From positions 5,208,001 through 5,272,000 of the forward strand of contig OZ316894.1 in assembly GCA_973895155.1 (NCBI GenBank): 64,000 nt of DNA, written 5' to 3'. This DNA comes from Marsupella aquatica (Eukaryota > Marchantiophyta). Below are positions 22,557 to 32,535 of this stretch, piece by piece. Position numbers and translations under genes: made by a program. Numbering within the stretch: the first letter of the stretch is position 1; each line of letters begins with the position of its first letter. The notes under the pieces are model-generated. The model did no database searches. It saw only the letters and a list, made by a program, of their open reading frames with translations, and was not told where the DNA came from.

Positions 22557-22776
22557 CCGACACTTAGAAAATTTTTCAGTTTTCGCATTTTTATAACACC
22601 GCGCCACTTTTACCGATTTATTTGAGACACTTAGTGATCTCAGAAAAGTCTGAAACTTTGCCAGCATATAGACTATATGTAGTAGAGTACCCTAGAAAAG
22701 TTTCAACTCCTTCCGCCTCTTAGTTTAGAAGTTAAAATTAGATTAATATCACTGTTTATTAGTTTTACCGCAAACA

Positions 22777-22855
22777 CCGACGCTTTGCAAAGCGTCCGCT
22801 CAAACCTCGACGCTTTGAGAAGCGTCCCCTGCATTTTTGACACTTTCAGCAGTGT
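22777..22855. repeat. Second cluster of the same hairpin motif
   Basis: Two perfect copies (gacgctttgcaaagcgtc and gacgctttgagaagcgtc) and one degenerate copy (gacactttcagcagtgtc) lie within 80 bp. The degenerate copy keeps pairing through paired changes (gacac with gtgtc), as if the fold and not the exact sequence had been retained. Confidence 0.88.
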
Positions 22856-22859
22856 CCAT

Positions 22860-23744
22860 TCACTTTTCAAGGATGATCGTTATTAAGTTTATTCAAGACC
22901 CTTTAGATATGAAAGGGCATGTCCTTTCAGTATCTCAGTCTCCTTGGGTTCCTGCTAACCTATATGAAGTAGAATTTGTGTCATTTTCATGTGTGAAGAA
23001 ATAAAGTAGTGCCTGTGGCATGTGCTGCAGCACTGGAATCACCTTTGCTTGCAAATGCAAAAGGAATTCTTCTCCCTTCCTTGGTCTGAATGATTGAGAG
23101 TTTAGATCATTGAAGTAAAATTACTTGTATGAAGTTGAATCTCAGAAGTATGAGGGAATAGATTCCTTAAGTGGTGACAACCCATCTTCTTGAGTTCTTG
23201 ATGCATAGTTTTTGGCGTGACATTGCTTGTGCATGGGATGCAAAGATTGTTACTCACCAATTACCTGTGACTTCAATTTGATCATGATGGTGTTTATTAT
23301 TCGTGACTCAGAGTACCGACTGGATATCGAAGTGATTGATTACTAGTTTCTTCTGAGTACCTTTGGAAGGAAAAGTTGAGACGTGTTGACGGCATTTTAG
23401 TAATCATCCTAGTACAGTAAACCATTCCAAAAATGTTCTTACGGATATACCACCCAAATCACATCAAATGAAGTATTGATGAGAAGTTACCTTGGTGTTT
23501 TCCAGACTCCCTCATCATACCTCAAGATTTCATTGTGTTTTGTTATTTGTTTCCATTTTATTAATTGCATTTATAATGTTAAGCAAACATTCAAATCTAT
23601 GCCTTGCTGAGCAATCATAGTAAAAGGCTCAAACCTGTGTTTTTGTTACCTTAGTCATTCATAAGTGTTAAACGATAGAAAATCATTCCTTTCTTGTTCT
23701 TCCATGGGATCGAATACCGAGTTTTGGACATTAAATGCTGATTT
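22860..23744. other. Leader region of the duplicated unidentified element
   Basis: The sequence aligns with about 25135-26035: shared stretches include gggcatgtcctttca, cctcaagattt and ggctcaaacctgtgtttttg. No open frame of note is present. It ends in tgatttatgtccttagtaca just before the 274-codon ORF. Confidence 0.5.
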
Positions 23745-24569
23745 ATGTCCTTAGTACAATACTACACTGCATATCGATCCAAAAACCCCTCAGGAAGTAT
23801 TAAACAGTTTGCTGAGTTTGTTAGAGTCTCAGACCTTAGATCCCCTCCTATTTTAGAGTTTTGGAAATACTACCATAAGAAGAGAGTTGAATGCCTTTAT
23901 ATTTTGAAACTTCATTTGCTAGAGGTCACTCGCTTGGAGATAGCAAAGATGGATGAGATCTGGACAGAAGCTGAGTATTTTCGCCCTGTTCTTGCTGTCA
24001 TGATCCTCGTTGGACACCTTGTATTGGAGAATGGAGATCTGGCTCTAGCTTATTTCGGGAATCTACCTGCTTATGTCCTGGAGTTCATCATTGTCTTCTT
24101 AAGACAAACCAAGAGGAGATTTCAGATGAATCATGAAGCTTCTCCAGTCCAACCCGTTGTGCTCCAACGATTTGTTACTCCAGTCACTGAGAAGCAGAGG
24201 ATCTGGAATAACATTACTTCTCAGCGATTAACAGAGTATACTCTGAAGTGGCGTGAACTCCTACCTAGAGTTACTTCATTTCTACCACTTGCCAGAGACT
24301 CCGAGATATTCATGGCCAAGTTTCCTCAAAACTACCATGCTACTTGCTGCACTTACGACTTCATTGGTATTTACATGCAAGCTAGCAAGGTAAATACCAT
24401 GCTACATCGGAGGCTACTTCCTGTACTTGATCTTGAACGACAGTGGAAGTCTCTACCTTTCTATCGGCATCACACTCAAGATATGGATGCTATTCGAGAA
24501 GCTATGCAGACCAACACCTACACCAGAGCTCAGCAACCAGATCCGACGGCACTACTCCAACAAGATTAG
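23745..24569 (+). CDS. Unidentified 274-residue ORF of a duplicated element
   Basis: This is the longest uninterrupted frame in the foreign block outside the retrotransposon. The ORF opens at 23745 with a TTG codon; the first ATG in frame is M68 (KMDEIW) at 23946, so the true start, or an upstream exon, is uncertain. The protein is leucine- and aromatic-rich, with repeated predicted helices (VLAVMILVGHLVLENGDLAL; YVLEFIIVFLRQTKRRF) and a conserved C-terminal block around NTMLHRRLLPVLDLERQWKS that recurs in the truncated copy 2.5 kb upstream. I do not recognise the family. A gag-like or other structural protein of a mobile element is possible because the whole unit is duplicated and followed by palindromes. 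Confidence 0.4.
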   Translation: MSLVQYYTAYRSKNPSGSIKQFAEFVRVSDLRSPPILEFWKYYHKKRVECLYILKLHLLEVTRLEIAKMDEIWTEAEYFRPVLAVMILVGHLVLENGDLALAYFGNLPAYVLEFIIVFLRQTKRRFQMNHEASPVQPVVLQRFVTPVTEKQRIWNNITSQRLTEYTLKWRELLPRVTSFLPLARDSEIFMAKFPQNYHATCCTYDFIGIYMQASKVNTMLHRRLLPVLDLERQWKSLPFYRHHTQDMDAIREAMQTNTYTRAQQPDPTALLQQD

Positions 24570-24756
24570 CTCTACTGCGACCATAGTTAAGTTATATAGA
24601 TCTACGCAATTTTAGTTAAATATTTAAAGTAGTCAGAAAAGTCTCATACTTTTCCAGGAGATAGCCCTTACCTAGTAGAACCTACCCTGAAAATATCAAC
24701 TCAAACCGACCTGTGGTTTGAAAGTTTAAAAATATTTTAGTTTTGTTGTTTTCTGC

Positions 24757-24812
24757 TTAGGCGCGAATACGCGCATGCGCCTATACTCTTATGCGCGCAT
24801 GTGCCTAGCACT
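24757..24812. repeat. Palindromic GCGCGCATGCGCC-type cluster
   Basis: Bases ggcgcgaatacgcgcatgcg and atgcgcgcatgtgcc form overlapping short palindromes. The position relative to the ORF end is the same as for the GACGCTT hairpin array of the upstream copy, and both are followed by cacttagaaaatttttc. The same slot therefore holds a different palindrome family in each copy. Confidence 0.75.
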
Positions 24813-26036
24813 TAGAAAATTTTTCGGTTTCGTTTTCTGTAACATTTTTAACACTTTTACCTATTTTATTGAGACACTTAGGCACCTCATAAAAGTCTCA
24901 TATTTTTCCAGCATAAAGAATATACATCAGAGACCACTTCAGCAAAGTCTCACCTTTTTATGACTTTTAGTTTAGAAATTAAAATTTAGATAAAACCCCT
25001 ATTCATTAGTTTTACCACACATTCCCTTTTACAATAGTTAACCCCTAAAATATCTTTTAGTTAGTTTTTCATTCCAGGAACATTCCACTGAACCATAAGT
25101 ACTCCTGTAGTACACTTTTGTTACTTTTACTTTTACCCATGACCCTTGAGATAAGAAAGGGCATGTCCTTTCATTATCTTTTTCCCTTTTGGTTCCTCCT
25201 AGCCTATAGATAGTAGTTCTCATGTCATTTCTTGTGTGAAGAAATTTCATGAGCGCTCAGTTGCAAGTCTGCAACTTTGTTACCTCCATTTGTAGCAAGC
25301 ACTCTATGTTGTTGATGAGTACTTAATACAAATGATTTCTTCCCCTTCCTTGTGTTTGAATGTTGAAATTTCAGACTAGAGAAGTAAAACTTTGTGATTG
25401 ATGAATCTTTTGAATGTGTGGAGATAGATTCCTTAATTGGTGAAGGCTATACATTCTTGAGTTCTTGATGCATATGTTTTTGGCATAACATTGCTTGTGC
25501 ATGAGGTGCAAAGAATGTTATCACCCAATTACCTATGACTTTAAGTTGTTGATGATGGTACTTGATATTTGTGACTCAAAGTACCGATTGAATGCTGAAG
25601 CGATTGGTTGTTAATCCTAACTTAGTACCTCGGAAGGAAAGGTTGAGATGTGTAGACGGCACCCTAACAACCATCCCAATAAAGTATTCCATTCCAGAAA
25701 TGTTCTTACAAGTTCAATACCTTAAATCATCTCAAATTAAGTTATGTTGAGAAGTTACCTTGGTATTTTCCAGACTCCCTCACCATACCTCAAGATTTTC
25801 GTTGTGTTTTATTAATTGTTTCCATGCATTTGTTAATTTTATTTTTAATGTTAAGCAAACATTCAAAACTATGCCTTGCTGAGCAACCATAGTAAAAGGC
25901 TCACCTTTGTGTTTTGTTACTTAAGTCATTCAAAAGTGCTAAATCATAGAAAATCATTCCTTACATGTTCTTCCATGGGAACGAATATCGAGTTTTGGAT
26001 CTTAAATGTTTATTTATGTCCCTAGTGTGATACTAC
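24813..26036. other. 3' region of the duplicated element and junction back to unit A
   Basis: The stretch aligns with 22556-23760 of the upstream copy, without hairpin arrays. The copy ends at about 26036, where cacgtagaatcaaggcagat of the HNL unit resumes. No gene is seen. Confidence 0.5.
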
Positions 26037-26563
26037 AGACATCGATTTCGCACGTAGAATCAAGGCAGATGAAGGAAATTGATGTAATATTTGGGTAGAG
26101 CTGATAAACACACCTCGCAAATTCAAAATTTTTGTCACCCACAAATTTTGCTGCTTACCAGCACGAGAATTGAGCCAGAGATAAATGTGGAATTCTGTAG
26201 ATCAATTGAACCACTCCTACCCCATGAGCAGGTACTCGCATTTGAAAAGTTAAACATTGGAGAGTGACCAAAATTGTCACAACCTGACTTCTTGCCTAGG
26301 CATTACCAAAGCACCTAATGCTAATGCCAGTTGCTTTGGATAAAATCCTGATTGCTTTGGATCCAGAGTGCGCTGGTGAAGGGAGAGGGGATGGGAGACT
26401 GCACCATCCACTCGGGCATTCACTCGTTGCGGAGATTGTACTTTATTCTATTTCAACATCATCTGCGTTAGCTCGTCTACCGCTGCATGAAATTGCGAAC
26501 ATGCAATTCAGGACCTAGGAGTTTGGAAAAGGAGAGACAACTCAAAATGATCTTCACTATCAG
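26037..26563. other. Unit A spacer upstream of the kelch pseudogene 3' end
   Basis: The sequence aligns with about 43060-43740 (unit B) and 57230-57900 (unit C); unit A has lost about 170 bp of the segment. No gene is recognisable. Confidence 0.45.
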
Positions 26564-27196
26564 CTATGTATTGGTACTGTGATTGCCGTCATAGCTTCTT
26601 TCAGTAGAAATGTGCAAGCATTTAGAGTGATAAGATAAGGGCAGTGTTGTACGTCGTGGCACAAAGTAGGCGACCATTGATTGACCATAAACTTAGACTG
26701 CCACAAATGGACTCAATCTAGGGTGAAAGGAAGACCCTCTCCATTTGTATCTCATCTGAGCACTGGTGGCTACAGAAATTGGGAAACATGTCCACCTATC
26801 CTCGTCAACGTTGTATGCAAGGACTCGACTGCTAGAGTCCACCCTAAAAAAATGTAATTACTATCTCCCACAGGTTGACCAAATATATTGCCCACTTTCA
26901 GATCAGCGGGAGGGCCCCGAGCCAACTGCACCCAATCGTATAGCATTTAGATCAATCCTCAGCACCTGCAGAGTCTTGGGATACAACCCCTTCGTAACCA
27001 ACATCAGCCAGTTCGACTTGCAAACCATCACGTTGACGCTGACATTCTTTAGATCGTCGTCACATGACAACCTCAGTTCCTCAGAAGTCCCTTCCTCTGT
27101 GCTGATAACCAGGACATTGTGTGGGTTATTGACTGCCACCATGTAGAGAACTCCATTGAGATTCATGGCAGTGGAAGGTCTCACAGAAAGTTGAGC

Positions 27197-29176
27197 CTCC
27201 AGGGAGAATTACACGCCCTGCTGTTGACCTTCAAGGACAACAAGACGGGAAGGTAGACAATTTTCATGATTTACAAGTTCAATAGCCACAAACTCAAGTG
27301 ACAGTTGTCACAACTACAGGAAAACCACTATTGGAGGTTTCAGTCGATGCCACAAAATTGAAAACCCAATTTCATGATTTACAAGTTCAACAACCACAAA
27401 CTCAAATGACAGTTGCCACAACTACAGGAGAACCACTATTGGAGGTTTCAGCCCATGCCACAATTACAGGAGAACCACTATTGGAGGAAACAGGGGACCC
27501 ACAATTCACAACACAAACCACAGGGACACCAACAGAAGAAAAAGAGGGAGTTGATCTTGCAATTGGCCCACAGTCGGAAGTTTCTTTCGATTCCACAGCT
27601 ACAAGAGAACCACTATCGGAGGAAACATGAGACCCGCACCTCACAACACAAACCACAGGGACACCAAGAGAAGAAACAGAGGAAGTTGATACTTCTATAC
27701 GTCTTAGAAGAATTCCTTTCCAGATTTGTAACGACTTAGTTAATTTTCATCGGAAATGTGCATACAATCTTGTCGATGACTTGTAATAACTTTGTTAATT
27801 TTCGTTGGACATGTGCAAAAATCCTTTTAAACGTCCTGCAAAAACGTTCAAGGCAAAAGAGTTCATTTCAGTGTTGCTGATTTGGCATGCCACGATTAGA
27901 ATCCAGGCAAAAGAGTTCATTTTGGTGTTAATGATTTGGCATGCCATGATTAGACTCCACTCTCGTTTCCGGTGTGTCACAAATTCAAGTGCTTCCTGAC
28001 TTATTTTTTTGTTCCGAGTCCCTTGCTTTCTTGTTCTTGTTCTTCTTTTGTTGTTGTTGTTGTTGTTGCTGGTACTTGCGCTGGACGTGCTCTTCATAAG
28101 ATAATTATTACATCCGAGAGGGAATATTTTATGTCAGTTTACTCTCTATACAACGGATAGTCTTTACAAATCCCTTTGAAACGTCCTGCAAAAAAAGTAC
28201 AAGGCAAAAGAGTTCATTTCAGTGTTGTTGGACCATCGATGGGTCGTGCTATCGATGGTCTCCTTATCGATGTTCGGGCATCATTGATGTGTGCGGATTC
28301 GATTCCACTCTCATTTCTGGTGTGTCCCAGGTTCAAGTGCTTCCTGTGTTACCTTTTTTGTTCTGCGTCCCTTGTTTTTCACTTCTTCTGCTGCTCTGTT
28401 TACAAATCCTTTTGAAGCGTCCTGCAAAAAGTACAAGGTAAAAGAGTTAATTTCAAACAATTGCCTCAAATCAACTAACACCTACTATAACCCTCACTCT
28501 CCTGAAAAGACCGTTTGTTTCTGCCTCACTTTCTTCGTGACTTATTTTGTTCGTTCTACGTCTCTTTCCCCCCCCCCTTCCTCTTCTTTTTTTCTCTGTT
28601 GCTGCAGTTGCTTGAGCTAGTCGTTCAAGTGCTTCCTGACTTGCTTTCTTGGGTTTCCTTCCCTTCTTTCTCCCTTCTGCTTTTACTGCTGCTGCTGGTG
28701 TTGTGTGTTGATATGGTTGGATATGCTGGGTGTTGATATGGTTCTTGGGTGTCGATCCAACTCTATGGCATCGGCTGAAACCTTTGATAGTGATCCTGTA
28801 GTTGGAGACCCAATTTCATGAATTACAGTGATCATAGTGGTCCTCCTGTAGCTATGACAACTGTCACTTGAGTTTGTGACTATTGAACTTGTAAATCATG
28901 AAATTGGGTCTCCAACTCAAGCATCGAACGGGGCACCTTGTGCTTCCGTTGGCACAATTCTTGGACTTCCGATAGTTGGATGGCCGACAAAAGCACCTGC
29001 TAGACCACATCAACCTTAACATCAACCACAACGACCTTAACATATGATAGCAAAGTTGAAATTTCCTACAAAGCAGTTTCACTTTGACAAAGAAGTGCAA
29101 GGTACCTTCTCAATTGCCTGCATTTTCGTCTTGTTGTCCTTGAAGGTCAACAACAGGGCATGTAATTCTCCCTGGA
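27197..29176. mobile_element. About 2-kb insertion with inverted termini inside the kelch gene
   Basis: The left end begins cctccagggagaattacacg and the right end closes with the complement tgtaattctccctggagg; matching continues about 50 bp inward (ttgaccttcaaggacaacaa on the left). A second inverted pair lies inside: 27262-27326 (catgatttacaagttcaata, then actcaagtgacagttgtca) against about 28848-28915. The right arm carries about 200 bp that the left lacks. The core holds a minisatellite near 27300-27660 (ccacaactacaggagaacc units) and three partial copies of a module containing cgtcctgcaaaaa and ggcaaaagagttcatttcag (27815, 28150, 28400). Read as protein the termini give LQGELHALLLTFKDNKT, so a coding fragment seems to have been captured. 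Unit B has only about 35 bp here. No clear target duplication was found. Confidence 0.7.
27300..27660. repeat. Minisatellite within the palindromic insertion
   Basis: Variants of actacaggagaaccactatt with ggaggtttcag or ggaggaaaca recur about five times with spacings of 30-110 bp. They give repetitive open frames on both strands (GEPLLEVS / GEPLLEET), which I regard as a by-product of the repeat. Confidence 0.7.
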
Positions 29177-29982
29177 GGTTTCTGACTTGGAGTTGTAGAT
29201 CAGCGCAAAATAGCCACTCCCACCATAGGAGAGGAGGATCATCTTGTATGTCTTCGTAGATGGGTCTATCACCAGATTGTTGCTGCTGACATAACTAGTC
29301 CTCAGCGGACAAGCTGGCAATAGCTTCCAGGTCCGGGTCAAAACGTTGGCCACATACAGATTATGCATCTCAGTCCCCGTTTTTGACCAAGGAAACCCAT
29401 ACAACAGAGTTCCTTCCATTCGCCAATATGACCTGGACAGGAACTGATTCCGGCTCCCCAGGAACAAATTGTCAGGCAAGAAAGAAAGTGAGGGCAATTT
29501 TGCCCAATTTTGAGATGCCATGTCGTAAGCAAGGGCATTCTCCTTGCCAATGAGGATAGGGGAGAAGCTCTCCCAACTGCTGGACCACTTACCCACCTGA
29601 TTCTGAAATGATGCAGCTAGGGACTTTTGGGCTTCGTCAGATAGCGATGAAATGGGCGAGAATCTGGCCAGCCATGATTTCGAGAGGCCCCAAGCTTTGA
29701 ATATGTACGGGAAAGGCACCATTGCAACCATCCTTTCTACTAAAATAAATCCTCTGGTAAGATCTGACTCACCTCCCCCAAGTTCTCTCCCACCACCATT
29801 TCTGTTGTTGTGGTGCAACTGCTCACGGTTGTGTTCTTTCTAGAAGACGCAAGTATCTCAGAACATCTGTGATCCAATCCTCTCCGTGCATTGCTCACTG
29901 TTGTGTTCATTCTGGAAGCCTCAAGCATTTCAGAACATCTGTAATCCAATCCTCTCCCTCCGAGGTCGGATATCCATGCCAA

Positions 29983-31087
29983 TTAAGATTGAAAACCTTT
30001 AGGAATCAACCAGGGAGTCAGGCCATCCACAACACTAACCCACAAAACAAATGTATTTGAGATTTGTTTCTATAAAGCCACAACACTAACCCACAGAACA
30101 AATGTGTTTGAGATTTGTTTCTCTAAAATTCATTCACTCCAAGTTCTACAGTCAGCTGGATGCTCCTCCACAGCTCGGCGTGGAAACCAGAAATGTAAGT
30201 GGCTGGGAGACAACGCAGAACTCGTATACTAGACTGAAAGGGAACCATGTAAGGGCCGTGGTGGGGTCTAATTCAAAGATCAATTGCATGATGGGACCTC
30301 AAATCCATTTAGTACATGACAGCCAAAGCTTTGAGAAGAGGTGAATGCACATTGCTCCTCCCTGGGAAGGTCTTTGCGAAACATGGTCATTAGAAGAGAC
30401 TGGTGCGCTAACAACTTCATCACACGCAGCAGTCTGACCCGTGAACAAAAACTTTCAGTTCAAGCAAAGACGAAAAACTTTCAGTTCAAGTAAAGACGAA
30501 CTTTGGACAGATTATGGAATACCTGATTGGTGCCTACTTTGATACTCCTAGATGATGATCAATCATCAATCCCGCCATGGCATAGTGAACTTGATCGTGA
30601 TGAAGCCCTTCGTTCTCCCGACATACCGTCAGACCTGACCATTGAGAAATTGAGGAGACAAAGATGGATCACTGTCGGACGAGAGGAAGCATTGAGGCAC
30701 TGTTGTTACTGTAGAAGTTCAGGTAAGAAGCGAGAGCCGACAGAAGACCTCTAGAGCACAAAAGTGTGGACCTCTGATATTCTCATCAACCATTTGTTTT
30801 AACATCTCAGCGTACCTCATTGGCGCTCGCCGAGCACATCGACGTATATTATTGAAGATTCTGATTGGTCCACTGGTAAAAATATTCGGGAATTCTGTAA
30901 ACTCCATTGTTGAGGAGTATCTGAAGAAAAGGCATTGTCGGCTTTCCACTTTGGTGAGCACCCCTGAAAATTTCTTCCAGTCTCCAGGAGAGCCACGGTG
31001 GGGACCTCTTTTGCCCTTGTTTGGGACCAGCTCTCAACTTTTCGTTTAATTTGCTTTCGTGCTTATTTTCAACACGGTGAGGTAGAC
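29983..31087. other. Unit A spacer between kelch pseudogene and next broken gene
   Basis: A near-exact direct repeat (ccacaactaacccacaaaac, then aaatgtatttgagatttgtt) occurs twice between about 30027 and 30125. From about 30250 the sequence aligns with unit B 44880-45720. A short open frame pair (30527-30754 and 45118-45372, beginning in both at VPTLILLDDDQS) is shared but diverges in length and has no recognisable motif. Confidence 0.4.
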
Positions 31088-31795
31088 TCAGGAATTGAGG
31101 GATGTCAAAGATCGTATCACGTGAAGAACCTTGGGCGTCCAGCCAACGAAGGTGTAGTGCCTGTTGTTCAACAAGTACATGGAACTAGATCCTGCCCAAG
31201 CTTCTCCTGCCAACGGGCTTGACGTATGCATGGCGTCAGCCCTTCCAAAAGCACGCCAATATTGAGTTGCTTCAAATTCACTGAGCATGTTCATACCGCC
31301 ATAGCCTGCAGGCATCCATGTGGCATTGCACATAGTCAATTGAATCTTTGCGCTAGCCACTCTACCGGACGCTGAGATCTTAATTTCTGTTCCGATCGTT
31401 CAATTGGCTCACAGGTGAAACTATCTCGATCATTTTGTCACAGCTGGGCTGAAGAACAAAAGAGACAGCGCTACCATTATCAAATTTCACGACGGGTTTC
31501 TCACTCCTTCTAAGTTGTAAGTAAGCTTCAGGGAGTGTCCAATCTACTCTTTGAATCAATAGCTCCAATCCGTCTGCTGGCGATGACTGAGAATCTACTT
31601 GGCTCGCCCTTGCTCGAGCTGTGGACAAGCAATGAAGAGCTAGCTCATTGACGAACTCACTTCGACATGATCCCAGACAGATGTGCCAGGGGATTGTTGG
31701 CAGCTGTGGCAGGGAGGGTCTTGGGTTTTCTCAGGGTTGGTGGTGACTTTCTGGTCAAATTCATGGAGGCCTCTATTCTCATGGTGGTTGTTGGT
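31088..31795 (-). pseudogene. Unidentified broken gene, unit A copy
   Basis: Three frames on the minus strand align with the same order in unit B: a basic N-terminal piece (MNLTRKSPPTLRKPKTLPA), a middle piece (LLIQRVDWTLPEAYLQLRRS; KFDNGSAVSFVLQPSCDKMI) and a C-terminal piece (NATWMPAGYGGMNMLSEF; HTSSPLAGEAWAGSSSMYLL). They are separated by frame changes near 31660 and 31380. The composition looks like real protein-coding sequence, but I do not recognise a family. No splice sites cleanly bridge the frames, so decay is more likely than introns. The same piece is shortened in unit B and almost deleted in unit C. Confidence 0.4.
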
Positions 31796-31855
31796 AGCCT
31801 ACCTAGCCTGTGTTGTTCTCATGGTGGTTGTTAGTAACGCACCTAGCCCGTGTTG
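31770..31855. repeat. Variable tandem repeat, unit A allele (two copies)
   Basis: The unit tctcatggtggttgttag(t)a followed by acctagcc(t/c)gtgttgt occurs twice here, once in unit B (46415-46455) and about four times in unit C (58268-58402). Confidence 0.8.
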
Positions 31856-32219
31856 TCAATAGTAACTGATGTTGAGAATAAGTGCTCTTGGGTCGAAGTG
31901 AGATGGCCAGGCAATTGCATATTGAGGGGAGTCGGTGAGTCAGTTTGGCAAGTGGACTTCAATTAGTGTACAAGTTGGGGGGAAAGTGATGGGTTGGACA
32001 TGGAAAAGGTGCACCCTACAGTGGCCCACGAAGTTACCTCTCATAGTTAGGAAAAAAGATGTCCCACAAAGGTACTTCTCATGGTTAGGAAAAGATGTCA
32101 AAGTAACGCAACCTCACCTTAATCCAACTGCCAAGGAGTCTTCCCACCAGATGACATTTTGTAAAGCACACTATGAGAAAGAAATAGTAGGATTGCACAT
32201 TATAGTGTTTAGAAAGATA

Positions 32220-32535
32220 CAATTTCATATACTCTGAGTCCCTTTAATTTTCAGGCACTCTCTCATGAGTTCCCTATCAGTCAAATTATCACTCACTCCC
32301 ATCAGCTGTCTTGCTCGTTTAGAAAACTCTATCAGGCACTCCCGTTAGGCAAATTTCTTCTCAGCTGATCTTGCTGACTCCTTGTTTTGCTTGGCGGCCT
32401 CAATGACTGAACATTTCTAGGGGAAAGAATCATCTTGTCCAAACTTGTTGATTCACTCCTTCAATTCAGCCCCACTGAGGAGGACGGTTCTTTGCACTGA
32501 TGGAAAGACTGATATCTGATACCAACGAGTGATAA
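32220..32535 (-). mobile_element. Possible LTR-retrotransposon relic with gag-like reading, unit A
   Basis: On the minus strand tggtatcaga (about 32520) resembles the initiator-methionine tRNA primer-binding site of plant LTR retrotransposons. Downstream broken frames read gag-like segments such as EAAKQNKESARSAEKKFA and RARQLMGVSDNLTDRELMRE. Equivalent relics occur at about 46850-47215 and 58930-59315. There is no pol and no proven LTR, so the call is weak. Confidence 0.35.

Larger units (their letters stand above)
12336..26036. mobile_element. Composite block of about 13.7 kb foreign sequence in unit A
   Basis: Unit A matches unit B up to gagcttgttgatatca (ending about 12335, equivalent to about 42937) and again from about 26036 (cacgtagaatcaaggcagat, equivalent to about 43060). 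Between those points unit B has only about 120 bp. The block therefore represents nested insertions or a substitution specific to unit A. It contains HNL flank relics, inverted repeats, a gypsy pol fragment, a tandem repeat and a duplicated unidentified element, listed separately. No single pair of terminal repeats or target duplications was found for the whole block. Confidence 0.7.
26564..29982 (-). pseudogene. F-box/kelch-type gene A, frameshifted and split by a 2-kb insertion
   Basis: Read from 29982 downwards, an N-terminal stretch contains a 24-residue tandem duplication (GLDYRCSEMLEASRMN and GLDHRCSEILASSRKN). An F-box follows, broken by a one-base shift near 29745: ILPEDLF in one frame, then ILVERMVAMVPFPYIFKAWG and LSKSWLARF in the next. 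The F-box-associated/kelch part continues (ENALAYDMASQNWAKLPSLS; LTRTWKLLPACPLRTSYVSS) to KSETS at about 29176, resumes after the insertion at about 27187 (MNLNGVLYMVAVNNP) and decays through further shifts to the equivalent stop near 26564. Such proteins are substrate adaptors of SCF ubiquitin ligases. Units B and C carry more truncated copies. Confidence 0.75.

Noticed and set aside
22205-22596. Overlapping 127- and 108-codon ORFs on opposite strands across the hairpin array
   Set aside because: Both are produced by the stop-free GACGCTT/AAGCGTC palindromes and have no other coding signature.
12336-26036. CRISPR-like array or bacterial operon in the repeat-rich block
   Set aside because: Repeat spacing is irregular (hairpins) or spacerless (161-bp tandem), there are no cas-like genes, and the surroundings are plant nuclear DNA with introns and retrotransposons.
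27298-27630. Plus-strand repetitive ORF (GEPLLEVS/GEPLLEET units)
   Set aside because: Open frames occur on both strands across a minisatellite, which is typical of repeat composition and not of a gene.
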